Source: Prorocentrum cordatum
Lineage: Eukaryota > Sar > Dinophyceae > Prorocentrales > Prorocentraceae
NCBI GenBank assembly: GCA_963575745.1
Contig: CAUYUJ010021163.1
Span: 1 to 64,000, forward strand
Direction: 5' to 3'
DNA: 64,000 nt
This document shows positions 21,626 through 31,704 of the stretch, one piece after another. The notes under the pieces are model-generated. The model made no database searches. It worked only from the letters and a program-made list of their open reading frames with translations, and was not told the origin of the DNA. Numbering within the stretch: position 1 is the first letter of the stretch; each line of letters starts with the position of its first letter. Position numbers and translations under genes: made by a program.

Positions 21626-22389
21626 ACCACTGGAAACCCAAGACGCATCAACGATGTTGCAATACACCCTCTCTCCCTCCAAGCTCCATCTTCAGAAGTC
21701 CCTACAATAATCGACACATACGGCAACACTTCGGGTGATAAGGAGGTTGGGGGGAAGAACCAACTGCTGGCAAATGCTACGGGTGTGATGATGACGATGT
21801 TGGTGACGAGCCCTCGAGTTAACGACGACGCGTGATGACGACGTTGCGCTACGATGTAATGTCACAATCGTCCACGCGTTCGATCTCACTCGATCGATCC
21901 CACTATCGACCTCACGGCCAGTCTTGGTACCAATGGATACAGCGATCGATCACACTAGCGATCTCACACTGAAGGGCGCTGGAGGACACCAGCCGCGTCA
22001 CTCTTGGCACCTTGCCCGGGGCATCGAACAACTGCTGGCCCGACATGACGCAGCTTGGGGCGAGCTCCACGAACCCCGCTCTGGAGCCAGCGGAATTTTG
22101 GACACGCTGCGCCAACCTGCGCGACCCCCCACATTCGGCACTGGTGGCAGAGCCTGGCGGCAGACCGCTGGCACAGCCTGGCGGCGAGAGGGCACTGGCG
22201 AAGAGGCGCGCGCCACCCGCAGAAATGGCGAAGAGGCGGAAGGATCGTGCGTTTGGCTTGCTCCAGCCACACAGCTGTGGTAGCAACGGCCGCTGTGGCC
22301 GCGATGCTGATCGCACGGGCCGCGGCGATTGCAATGCGATCGATGAGTGGTGGTTAGAACGAGAACCAAGACAACCCACTGAACCGATC
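21626..22389. other. Intronic dispersed sequence
   Basis: 21650-21715 (ATGTTGCAATACACCCTCTC and on to CCCTACAA) resembles 16195-16250 downstream of another triplet array. A GATCGAT-type sequence appears at 21865-21970. Frames at 21975-22390 are open on the plus strand (RHSWHLARGIEQLLARHDAA) but I recognise no family. Confidence 0.4.
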
Positions 22390-23085
22390 TGACAGTCGCT
22401 GGTGAGGTGGAACTCACCATCATCGACCCCATCATCGACTTCACAGGATCGGTCACAGTCGATCGATAATACGCGATCTCACGATCGATTTCACTGTAGA
22501 TCTCACCATTGATCTCGCGTTCGATCTCACGATCGATCTCACTATCGACCCTTCCATCGATCGCACTGTCGGTCCCACTGTCGACCTGGCCACCGCCGAC
22601 GGAACACCGACGGGACACCAACGGGACACCAGCAGGACACCAACAGGACGCCTCGGTGGGACGCCCCGGGCTACCCGCGCGCCCGCCGGGGGGCAGAGGG
22701 GGCGGCCCGCGCAGACAGCGACGGCGGGGTTATTCCTCTCGCTCGCCCACGCAGCTTCGCCCCGCCCGCACGCACGGCGTGCGCACGCGCGATGCGCACG
22801 CTCATGCCCAAGACGTCCTGGGTGGGATACGGGGGGGGGAGAGAGGGGGAGTTGGGAGGAGGGTGAAGGGCTCGGGGGGGGTGAAGGTGCAGAGGAGGGG
22901 GGGGGGGGTAAGGGGAGAGAGCAGCCTTCGGAGGGGAACAGCGCACGCACGCACGGCCCGCTTCGTCTCGCCCGCACACACGGCCCGCTTGGCCTTGCCT
23001 TGCCCGCACGGGCCCGAAACCGATTTCCCGGTGGGAGGCTCTCTGTCCCACTGCGATCTCACCCCTAACCTCCGAGTTACAATGA
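22390..23085 (-). repeat. Composite dispersed repeat A, copy 2
   Basis: Reverse-complement counterpart of 8826-9545. It has GATCGATCTCACTATCGA units (22430-22570), GGGACACCAACG units (22600-22655), a GC-rich CACGCAGCTTCGCC segment, and the conserved head, seen here as GAAACCGATTTCCCGGTGGG (about 23018-23038). Copy 2 lies in the cold-shock intron; copy 1 lies in the deaminase intron. Confidence 0.8.
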
Positions 23086-23104
23086 AGGGAGCGCCCCATT
23101 TAAA

Positions 23105-23490
23105 GGGATCCGTATGAGAATCCTCAATGCTGCCAAAACACCGTTCTTGGGACTTCAACGACGTCCTGACAATCCCTAACCGTGCTGGAACACCAGTCCT
23201 GCGATTTCAACACCGCGAATCAGCGTCACTGCTGCGCCCGCACAAACCTGAGTCGCCCCAGGACGCCGTTCCTGGGGCTTCCACCCGAGGATTCCTTGAA
23301 ACTGCTGCAATCGTTTAAAACGAATGTGCGCGGCGCGGAGGCTAGAGCCACGTGCTGAAAAAGAACCAGGCCTCCATCCATGAAGCTGGTACAAACTTTA
23401 AACCTGGATGTGCGCGGCGCGAAGGCTAGAGCAGCATGTTGAAAACCACCCGCGCTCCATGCTTGAAGCTTTTGCAAGTTCCAATATTCA
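23105..23490 (+). repeat. Composite dispersed repeat B, copy 2
   Basis: Same architecture as 16285-16760: units with GGGACTTCAACGACG and CGCGAATCAGCGTCACTGC, followed by two about 85-bp copies starting GAATGTGCGCGGCGCGGAGG and containing TCCATGCTTGAAGCTT-type ends. Confidence 0.8.
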
Positions 23491-23534
23491 AGATCATAAG
23501 TCGCGAAGGGGTTTCAGGAGAAACGCCGAGCCCG

Positions 23535-23855
23535 GCCTACCGACACGTCTGGAGGTGGAGGAGGAAGTTGTGAGAAAAAGGGATGGAGGAGGATGAGGAA
23601 AGACGAGGATGAAGGAGGAAGAGGAGGAGTGGGAGGAGGGAAGAGGAGGAAGAAGGAGAAGGAGGGGGGAGGAGGTGGAGGAGGTGGAGGGGGGGGAGGA
23701 AGAAATGAGGAGGAAGGCTTGACGGAAGGAGGGCGGAAAAGAAGGACGGAGGAGGGGCAGCAGCAACAGAGCAGCAGACAGGAGCAGGAGGAAAGACAAG
23801 GACGACGAGCCAGGCAGTCACGGGAAGAGGAGGAGGAGGAGGCCTCTCAGCCTTG
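23535..23855 (+). repeat. Purine-rich GGA/GAA array
   Basis: Imperfect GGA array with AAG and GCAG interruptions. Confidence 0.9.
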
Positions 23856-24162
23856 GCAGTTTGTTTGTTTCAGCTTCCGTTCGATTCAATTTGGCGGCAG
23901 GACCTCAATGTTGAGGGAGAGGTGTTGCGTCGGTGGTCTTGGATGGTTGCCCTTAGGTCGTCTATGGCTTTTCCCTGGTGCTTATGATTTTCTCGGCGTT
24001 CTATGGTGCTCCGTCGGTTTTCTGTCGTTTTGATTCGGCACCCGAGATTCCCCGCAAGTTTGATCTGTATGACTCCGTTGTGAATGCCTAAATGCCAGTA
24101 CGTGTTCCTTTGTTGTCCTCGAGTGTTCTATGTGAAGAGGAGTTGGGGATGCGGGGGAGCAG
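23856..24162. other. T-rich end of the cold-shock intron
   Basis: Lower-GC, T-rich sequence leading to the acceptor GGGGGAGCAG at 24153-24162. No gene. Confidence 0.5.
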
Positions 24163-24273
24163 GACGTCTTCGTGATGAGGAGCGAGTTCCCCAACGGCGT
24201 GGTGCCCACGGGCGCCCAGGTGCACTTCAAGGCCAAGGCGGGCGACAGAGGCCCCGTGGCCTCTGAGGTGCAG
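24163..24273 (+). CDS. Cold-shock-domain protein, second exon
   Basis: A 111-bp exon of 37 codons in phase 0. It reads DVFVMRSEFPNGVVPTG, then AQVHFKAKAGDRGPVASEVQ. D-V-F-V is the RNP2 motif. P-x-G-x-x-V-x-F and G-P-x-A-x-x-V are the last two strands of the domain, so with 21300-21431 a whole cold-shock fold is encoded. The exon ends CAG followed by GTCGCC, a standard GT donor. The next exon is not found. Intron length would be 2.73 kb, with GA-AG ends. Confidence 0.8.
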
Positions 24274-24284
24274 GTCGCCACAGC

Positions 24285-24460
24285 AGGAGGAGGAGGAGGA
24301 GGAGCAGCAGCAGGAGAAGGATGGGAGGATAGGAGGATAGGCGGATAGAGGAGGAGGAGGAGGAGGAGGAGGAGGAGGAGGAGGAGGAGGAGGAGGAGGA
24401 GGAGGAGGAGGAGGAGGGGAAGCAGGAGGAGGAGGAGCATGGGAGGATAGGAGGAGGTGG
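24285..24460 (+). repeat. GGA array
   Basis: Long GGA array with GGATAGGAGGATAGGCGGATAG interruption near 24325, starting just past the cold-shock exon. Confidence 0.95.
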
Positions 24461-24949
24461 GCGACGAGGACGCCGTCCTCCTCCCGTTCCTGTTCCCCCA
24501 ACTCCGCCCTGCCCCCCCCTCTCTCGCCACCGCTGAACGCGCCTCCCACACGCCCCCGCCCCCGCCTCGCGCCGCGGGGCGCGACGATCACGCAGAGGCC
24601 GCCCCTTTCTGGAGAGGGGGAGGAAGCAGGGGGAAGGCCGCCCCTTCTCACTGGTTGCCGCCTGGGCCCGAGGCCCCTCGCGGAGGAGGGGGAAGGTGTT
24701 GGCAGAGCGGCGGGGGGGCCGCTCAGCCAGCGCGGGCGTGCACACCCGAGACGCCGCACCCTGCAGTTCACGCTGTGCACGGGGCACGCCTCGTCTGTCA
24801 CGCTGCAGGCGTCGTATCGCCGCAGGCTTACGATCATGCTGCACACGGCAGCGGCATCGGCGCAGCGACGTGCGATTCTGAGGAGCACTCCGCGTTGAGG
24901 TGCAGATGTTTTGAGGCCCAGTCGTCTTCCTCCCGGGAGCGCCCGCGCG
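24461..24949. other. GC-rich spacer
   Basis: Open in more than one frame (for example plus RDDHAEAAPFWRG at 24585, which contains a chance HAE). No supported gene. Confidence 0.35.
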
Positions 24950-26890
24950 CACGCTTCGACTGCTCGTGTAGGATCCTCTGTGAGCGGCGCTCGTTGTGGT
25001 ATACCCCGTCGGGGAGGATATGCCGTCGGACTTGTAAGACTCCTGTGAGATCGGGTTTTCGTATCGGTCGATCAAGTCTACGAGGTGTGTAGTACCACCT
25101 GTGAGGGTAGGATGGTGATGTAGTTCATGTTTAATTGTCAGGTCGCAGTGCTCGTACTCCTCCGGAGACATGTCGCATTGCTGGCCGCAGAGTTTCGCCA
25201 CGGTAGTTGTCCTGAGGATGCCAATGGTAAGTACGCCAGCACCGATGTCCAGAGTGGCGTAGTACGCCTACTCTGAATCCCACGGCACGTAGTACTGGAC
25301 ACGTATTCCGGCATCGTATGGGTAGGTTTCAATTCGCACGTAGTTCTTGGAGTCGTGCCAACATCGATCGAGTCGTGTTTGCGGAGGGTCTTGTCAGCTG
25401 GGTGGTCTTTGGTGACAATTACCACTTGCATCGTCACATGTACCCTCGATGACTTTGGCTTGGTATACGTCAATACGTTTGTCGTAGAGGTCTTTGAAAT
25501 GATGACGTAGCGCTGCCTTAATGTCGGTGACGTTGAAGTAGTACATGTCACCATTGCCTGGTGCTACCAATCATAACGAATTGCAGGTATGCGTGTTGGT
25601 AGGGTAGGTCACGTGACCAGTTCCCTGCATCCGCTAGCAGTAGATCTTCGCATGTTGCGTCGTCCCCGATGCGCTGGCAGTTCGTAACGCACATGTTGTA
25701 TATAGTAAGAATTTATGTAGCCAATACTTGGGCCAACATTTGCATGATAGTACCATCTGAGCTCGACTGATGGGTTTCGACGTGTTGCTTGGTCCTGGCA
25801 TCGTGAATTCGATGTGGCGACGGCGTTGTATGTGGGCGGAGAGGTGGGCGGCCAGAAGTACAGACTCCTGCCGCATCAGCGTTTCCGTACACCGTCTTCG
25901 ACGATGACGACCAGCTCTTTTTCTGATGGAGTGATGAGGGAACGGGGAGGAGGAGGAGGAGGAGGAGGAGGAGGAGGAGGAGGAGGAGGAAGAGGGAAGG
26001 GGAGGAGGAGGAGGAGGCGGAAGGAGGCAGGAGGAGGCGGGAGGAGGCGGGAGGAGGAGGGAGGAGGAGGGAGGAGGCGGGAGGAGGCGGGAGGAGGCGG
26101 GAGGAGGCGGGAGGAGGAGGGAGGAGGAGGGAGGAGGCGGGAGGAGGCGGGAGGAGGCGGGAGGAGGAGGAGGAGGGATGCACGTGTGTTTTTTGCACAG
26201 GTCGCAGATCGGGGTGTGTAGTTCTAGAGCGAGCTTCCCTTGCCGTGGCACACGGCGGACTCGCTCCGGACGGCTTGCAGCGCTCGTCCTGCGGAAAGAG
26301 CTCTCGTCGTCTTTGACAAGGAGGAGGAGGAGGAGGCGGAGGAGGAGGAGGAGGAGGGAACTTCTCAGAAATTCCGTCGTAGTACCCCGCGTTAGCGTCA
26401 TTGACGGCCTTCCCACCGATCTTCTTCGGGTTCAGTTCCTTGTCCTCCGCGACGTAGTGGCTCTCGAAAATGGTGTCCATGAGGCACACGGGGCTGCAGT
26501 CCACGTCGTAGCCCTTCGCCTTGTTCATCACGCAAGCGGATGTAGCGCGCTTCGTTGGTGAGGAAGGGACTGTAGTGACTACAGTGGAGGTTGGCTGTCG
26601 TAGCCACGCGATCGCCCTGGGCGCAATTGTTGTACACGACGATCTGGTCCAGGTACTTGGTCTCGTAATTGCATTTCGCCTGGAACATCTTGGACTGCAC
26701 GTTGTCCTTCAGTAGGCCCACGTTAATATTGTCGTTCGTAGGGGCCTTCGCGATGTCCGCGATGAGTTCGTACTAGAAGTTGATGCTATCTTCGGACGGG
26801 CAGTCCTGCGTCACCATGTACACGTGCCAGTGATGTGATGTGGTAGTGCGAAGTTTTGGCGGAGAGGCTCGAGGTCGTGTGCGGCCCCCT
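24950..26890 (-). pseudogene. Unrecognised Cys-rich protein, broken by stops, frameshifts and arrays
   Basis: Reading down the minus strand, coherent protein-like segments follow one another in changing frames: EGMCTIGRREG; MVTQDCPSEDSINF, then a TAG; ELIADIAKAPTNDNINVGLL; FQAKCNYETKYLDQIVVYNN; CSHYSPFLTNEARYIRL, then a frameshift; MNKAKGYDVDCSPVCLMDTI; NDANAGYYDGISEKF; a TCC array; HTPICDLCKKHTC; another array; NMCVTNCQRIGDDATCEDLL; PYQHAYLQFVMIGSTRQ; YYFNVTDIKAALRHHFKDLY; KNYVRIETYPYDAGIRVQYY; CDMSPEEYEHCDLTIKHELH. It is Cys-rich and lower in GC than its surroundings. I do not recognise the family; an extracellular or structural protein is only a guess. It could be a pseudogene, a gene with odd introns, or an error-rich patch. 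Confidence 0.55.
25945..26358 (+). repeat. GGA and GGAGGC arrays within the broken coding region
   Basis: Array at 25945-26178 (GGA, then GGAGGCGGGA units) and a short array at 26315-26358. On the minus strand they read as Pro or Ser runs that separate coding-like segments, so they are expansions within, or introns of, that locus. Confidence 0.9.
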
Positions 26891-26934
26891 CGCGCCTGCC
26901 GATCGTGCACATGCCTTCCTTGCATTCCCCGCCC

Positions 26935-27070
26935 TCCGCCTCCTCCTCCTGCTCCTCCTGCTCCTCCTCCTCCTTATCCTCCTCCTCCTGCTCCTCCTCC
27001 TCCTCCTGCTCCTCCTCCTCCTCCCCCTCCCCCTCCTCCTGCTCCTCCTGCTCCTCCTGCTCCTCCTGAT
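26935..27070 (-). repeat. TCC/TCCTGC array
   Basis: Pyrimidine triplet array with TGC interruptions. Confidence 0.95.
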
Positions 27071-27227
27071 CACCACCCTCATCCGCGAGACAGCTTTGTA
27101 AGAGCCGCCGCTGACGCTCAGCACACGTGTCCCATCCCGTGCGTTGTCTTGGTTCGGTGCTCTTCCTGGGGTGCGGGACGGCGGCCAACCGGGCCCGCCA
27201 GTCGTTGGAGACCCCATGCCGTAAGAA

Positions 27228-27400
27228 GGAGCGGAGGAGGAGGAGGAGGAGGAGGAGGAGGAGGAGGAGGAGAAGGCGGAGGACGAGGAGGACGAGGAGG
27301 ACGAGGAGGACGAGGAGGAGGAGGAGGAGGAGGAGGAGGAGGAGGAGGCGGAGGCGGAGGCGGAGGCGGAGGCGGAGGCGGAGGCGGAGGCGGAGGCGGA
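27228..27400 (+). repeat. GGA then GGAGGC array
   Basis: GGA units with GGACGAGGA, then about ten perfect GGAGGC hexamers (27340-27400). Confidence 0.95.
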
Positions 27401-27444
27401 GGTTCAAACACACGTCCGTTGTTTGCAAGAGGAGCAGGCTCGAT

Positions 27445-27630
27445 CACGCGACTCACCAGGTTGCGTCTCGCCCTGGCCCGAACGTTCACCCGTGCCTGTG
27501 TTGCGGTGCCCACAGTGCCCGCCACCTGGTGGATTCGGCCATGCCTTGCGCATGCCACGCGTCGCAGGCCGGCGCCCAGACTTTGTGCCGCCTGGCGCGA
27601 GGTCTGATCCCCGGGTCGTGCGTCTGGGGC
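27445..27630 (+). pseudogene. LINE-derived Cys/His zinc-finger fragment
   Basis: The plus frame reads HQVASRPGPNVHPCLCCGAH, then SARHLVDSAMPC, then AGAQTLCRLARGLIPGS. The order His, CxxC, Cys, then L-x-R-L-x-x-G-x-x-P is the same as at 1894-2367 (minus) and in the RNase H protein at 29.8 kb. It starts at the edge of a GGAGGC array and has no reverse transcriptase next to it, so it is an orphan relic of a truncated LINE. Confidence 0.5.
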
Positions 27631-27639
27631 GGACAGAGG

Positions 27640-28697
27640 AGGGAGACGGGAGAGAGAGAGAGAGAGAGCGGAGAAGGCACCAGCGGGGAGTGTCGCGCCC
27701 GCCCGCCCCGCGGCGGACAACGGTGGTTGTGGGAAGGGGGAGAGGGAGGGAGGAAGGGGTGAGGAAAACACTGGGCGGTGGCAACTGGCGCCTTCAGGTA
27801 CTGAGGTCAGAGTTGTAGAGGCACGCTGGCACCCCTGCCTACGGCCGTCTTCGTTGGCCGAGGGGTGGCAAGCAAGGCCTCGGCCCCTTCCAGTGCCAAT
27901 GACGGCTTAATGCTTAATGGAATGGCGTATTGATGGGAGTGGGGGAGAGGCAAAGGGGAGGGAGGGGGGTGGGGAATTGAGGGAGGATGGAAAGAAGGGA
28001 GGAGGGATATCTGTGCCTGGGTTGGCTTTCGGTTTCGGTTCATAGCTCGGGTCTCCGGCGGCCATTCGGCCGTTCTGCCCGGAACGCTCTCGGCAAGTCG
28101 CAGCTGCTGGAACGCATCCAAACTGAAGGCGGACGTTTTTGGGGGAACGTGGACCCCCGGAGGTCCTTACCCCATCCCCGGGGCTGGTGTTTCAGCCCGA
28201 GTCGTTTTCTGGCGGCCCTGGGGCCCAGTGAGGGACCCAAGAAGCTGAAAAAGGCAAAAGTCCGTCCGTCCGTGTGTCCCACGACGGCAGGAGGTGGGAT
28301 AATTTCGAACTTTGAGACGATTCGATGATCCTCAGGACGTGTGTTGGCCCAGTGTGCGTTTACCCCATGCAGCTCCACCGATCCATCATCACACCGCCTG
28401 CGTAGGTCGACCCTGGCAGATCAGCTTCGCGCCATGCCTTCTGCAATCCTGGGGCAGCGTGGCCCTCAGAATGGGCCTCGTGCCCTCTCGCGCGCCGTCG
28501 CCAATCAAACCCCACTGTGTCGAAGGGCCTCGATGGGCAAGCGCACGTGGGCGCCAACACCCGTTCTGAGGATCATCTGGGAAGCACCGGGGTGCGGAGC
28601 CTGCCCGAGGCCCTGTAGAGAGCCAGACCGCTTCCCCGGGGGCAGGCTTTCCGTCCCGGATCCGCTCTTTACGGTCCCAGGGCCCGATCGACTGAGA
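27640..28697. other. No gene supported
   Basis: A GA dinucleotide tract (27652-27668) and a purine-rich stretch (27720-28010). The long plus frame that runs into the RNase H sequence from 28341 has no domain before the array and I do not count it as coding. Confidence 0.5.
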
Positions 28698-28815
28698 GTT
28701 GGAGGAGGAGGAGGAGGAGGAGGAGGAGGAGGAGGAGGAGGAGGAGGACGAGGAGGAGGAGGAGGAGGAGGAGGAGGAGGAGGAGAGGAGGAGGAGGAGG
28801 AGGAGGAGGAGGAGC
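28698..28815 (+). repeat. GGA array at the 5' edge of the truncated LINE
   Basis: Perfect GGA units. A TCC array of opposite polarity borders the 3' side of the LINE remnant at 31288. Confidence 0.95.
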
Positions 28816-28860
28816 GAGGAGGGGGGTTAGGAGGCCCACCCGCGCGCTCCGATCGACAGG

Positions 28861-31217
28861 TCCTCCTCCTCCTCCTCCTCACGGAGGAGCAGGAGACGCC
28901 GCTGGGGCAGTGCCTACAGGGGGGCAGACTGCGAGCCCCAGAGGGAGGGCAGCTCACCATCTGTGGGGACGGCTCAGGAGGCGAGTACAGCAGCGACGTG
29001 AGGTACAGGAGATGCGGATGGAGTTGCGTGATGCTGGACACCAGAGGGCGCACCAGAGATTTCCAGACCTGGGCCGCGAAGTTCGGACCCCTGCCAGGCT
29101 CACGCCAGTCCAACAACAGGGCGGAGCTGTGGTCGCTCATCAATTGCCTGGAGTCGACGTGCGGAAACCTGACCTTCTGGACGGACAGCGAGATCACCCT
29201 CGTCTGCTGGCACGCACGCCGCGATGAGAGACCAGAAGGGGCCGCCAACTGCGACCTCTGGCGCCGCGTGCGGAGGGCCATCGCCGAGAGAGGAGGTGGC
29301 AGGGAGATCATCACTTTGTGCCACCTGAACAGCCACCTGACGGAGACGGAGGCGACGGAGAAACACATCCCGAGAGAGGCTTGGGAAGGCAACCGAGAGG
29401 CAGACAGACTGGCAGATGCAGGTGCCAAGCAGCACGCCATCCCAGAGAACCAGATGGGCTGCTACGAATGGGTGCGGGCGACGGCGAGCCTGGTCAGAGC
29501 GCGCATCGCGGCATGCACCCAGGACGCCATGGAGCGGAGGCCGACGGAGAACAAGGAGCTGAAGATGGCGAGGAGGCACGCGGTCATGCAGAGGAGAGCG
29601 CAGAGGAAGGTCAAGGCAGACTACCTCGCGCGAGACCCCCGCAGACGGCCAGCCACCACGCACGACCTCGTGAAGCTCAGACGAGGACGAGGGTGGAGGT
29701 GCAAGTGCTGCAACCAGTCAGTCACGACGGCGACGGCCCTTTCCAGCATCAAGGAGTGGTTCGAGCAGAAGTGCGGTGGCCCGCCCCCAGCGGCAGGCAG
29801 GTGCATCGAGTTCAACGGCCACACCTCGCACCCGTCGCACCCCCTGCGATGGCTGGGCCGCCAGGGGCGCTGGTTCTGCACGCTCTGTGCGAGCTCCGCC
29901 ACGGAGATGGTCTCGGACAAGCTGCAGGCACCCTGCCGCCTCCGCCCCACCTGCGAGTCGAGAAGATACCTGCTGAAGAGCTGGACTAAGCTCGCAGACG
30001 CAGAGGAGTGGAGGATGTGGCCAGAGAACAAGCAGGATGAGATTCGAGTTACACCTGGATGGTTAGAAACGGTCGAGGACCCCTTCGCAGATCGTGAAGA
30101 CCACATCGAAGAGGAGCAGCCGCAGCAGTCAACAGAAGGTCTCGAGGCGGAGGTCCCTGACGAGCCCAGTGAGCATGACGCGGACTTCGTGACCAACATG
30201 GTGGGAGACAGGACCTCGCAACTAACAGAGCGGACCCACACCCTGGGAAACCGACAGACTGAACGCGAGGGGGAGGGCTTGGCCCGCGGATGCCACGTGA
30301 ACCGCGAACACAGCGAGAGGCATAGTCGGGGGACCTCGCCCGAGCCAGAGGTCAGAAGCATCGAGGATGACCTGAGGAGAACCCGAGAGGTGGCCGCTGG
30401 AGGGATCGTGAATGGCGACCACGCCGCGGTGCTCGACAGCGACCAGGCTCCCCCGCACGCTGACCCCCTCCCACCCCTGGGACCAGGAGTGCCCAGAGGC
30501 CCCTCCAGGAGGGATAATGGGAGGGGCGAGCCCCGCGCTGGGAGACGCACGCTGGAGCAGGCGGACGCGCTGGGCAGGCACGGCCGACCCCACCAGAGGC
30601 GGAGTGAAGCGGGGCGGCGAGCTGCCAGAAGCCAGGAGGCTGCAGCTGCCGCCACACGCTCCCCGCCGAGGCCGCCCAAGCCCAAAATGAGCGAGCAGGA
30701 GGCAGAGGTGAGGGCGACGAGGCTGCTGGAGGTGGCGACTGCGCCGAGAGCAAGGATGAGACAGTGCCAGCCGTTGGAGACAGTCCTGAAGCTCAAGCAG
30801 GTCGAGCCAGACGACAGCCAGAGGAGAAGTGAGGAAGCCAGGAGGGCGCTGGAGGCCGCCAGGGAAAGAGCAAGGTCCAGCCCAGCCATGACGGCCAGGG
30901 AACGCAGCCCGCCCAAGCCCAAGGTGCTGCCGCTGGCGACGCTGAGGCAGCTCCTGGCGGAGCCCGCACCGCCGCCCCAGCCACCAATGGGAGCGAGGAG
31001 ACCCGCGAGGAGGCCAACCCCGCCAGGAGCGCCCACAGGAGGGCGGCTGGCCCAGGGGCAGCTGCGCGGGAGACACGCCTCGCCCGCTGGAGGAGGAGGG
31101 CCCTGCTGCGGGCGAACTCAGCGGGCGCCGCAGGCGAGGCCCGACGCGCCCCCAGGCGCGGGGCCAGGCCGCCCGCGGGCCGCCGACGCCGTCGCCGCCG
31201 CCTCGAAGACGCCCTGA
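28861..31217 (+). CDS. 5'-truncated LINE: RNase H, zinc finger, basic tail
   Basis: Uninterrupted frame of about 785 codons to TGA at 31215. The RNase H type 1 fold is complete: ICGDGSGG (first Asp, codon near 28968), SNNRAELWSL (Glu near 29124), FWTDSEITL (Asp near 29184) and EGNREADRLADAGA (Asp near 29403). A zinc-binding segment follows: WRCKCCNQ, then HTSHPSHPLRWL, WFCTLCASSAT and APC. The remaining about 400 residues are acidic then Arg/Pro-rich and low in complexity. RNase H normally removes RNA from the RNA:DNA hybrid during LINE reverse transcription. No reverse transcriptase precedes it, so this is a 5'-truncated insertion; the first codons overlap the TCC-rich stretch at 28861. The domain is intact, unusual for a relic. 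A domesticated gene is an alternative. The start codon is unknown. Confidence 0.75.
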
Positions 31218-31287
31218 GGCGGGTGGCGAGCGGCGGCGCGGCAACTCTCGACTCGACTTTGTCGTCAGGGGAATGTCCAGGGAATGT

Positions 31288-31382
31288 CTCCTCCTCCTCC
31301 TCCTCCTCCTCCTCCTCCTCCCCTTCCTCCTCCCCCTCCTCCTCCTCCTCCTCCCCCTCCTCCTCCCCGAGGAGGAGGAGGA
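31288..31382 (-). repeat. TCC array
   Basis: Pyrimidine triplet array 70 bp after the RNase H stop, preceded by a tandem GGGAATGTCCAGGGAATGTC. Confidence 0.95.
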
Positions 31383-31672
31383 GTGGCCCGCGGGGCCCGG
31401 CCGCGCCGCTCCGATACCGCGGCAGGTCCTGGGCGGCCTGGGCCCCGACCTCGGGGGCCTGGCGCAGCAGTGGGCCGCGTGGCAGGCCGGCCTGGGCCCC
31501 TGCCGGCCGCCGACCGCCGCCGCCGCGCCCCGGAACCCAGACAGCGAGGGGGAGCATATGGATGCCCGGGCGGCCTCGGGCCCTCGGGCCCCTGGCGGGG
31601 CCGCGGGGAGGGGAGGGCGCCGAAGACGACGGCGACGACGCCGGCGGCGGCGGCGGCGACGACCGGCGACGA

Positions 31673-31704
<32 letters not shown>

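Noticed and set aside
24585-24620. HAE (RDDHAEAAPFW) as the missing deaminase zinc-site exon
   Set aside because: Residues around it do not fit the family (no N-A after HAE) and no paired splice sites are seen.
28341-28697. Extension of the RNase H frame upstream through the GGA array
   Set aside because: No retroelement motif in this part, Gly run from the array, and LINE relics are usually truncated at the 5' side.
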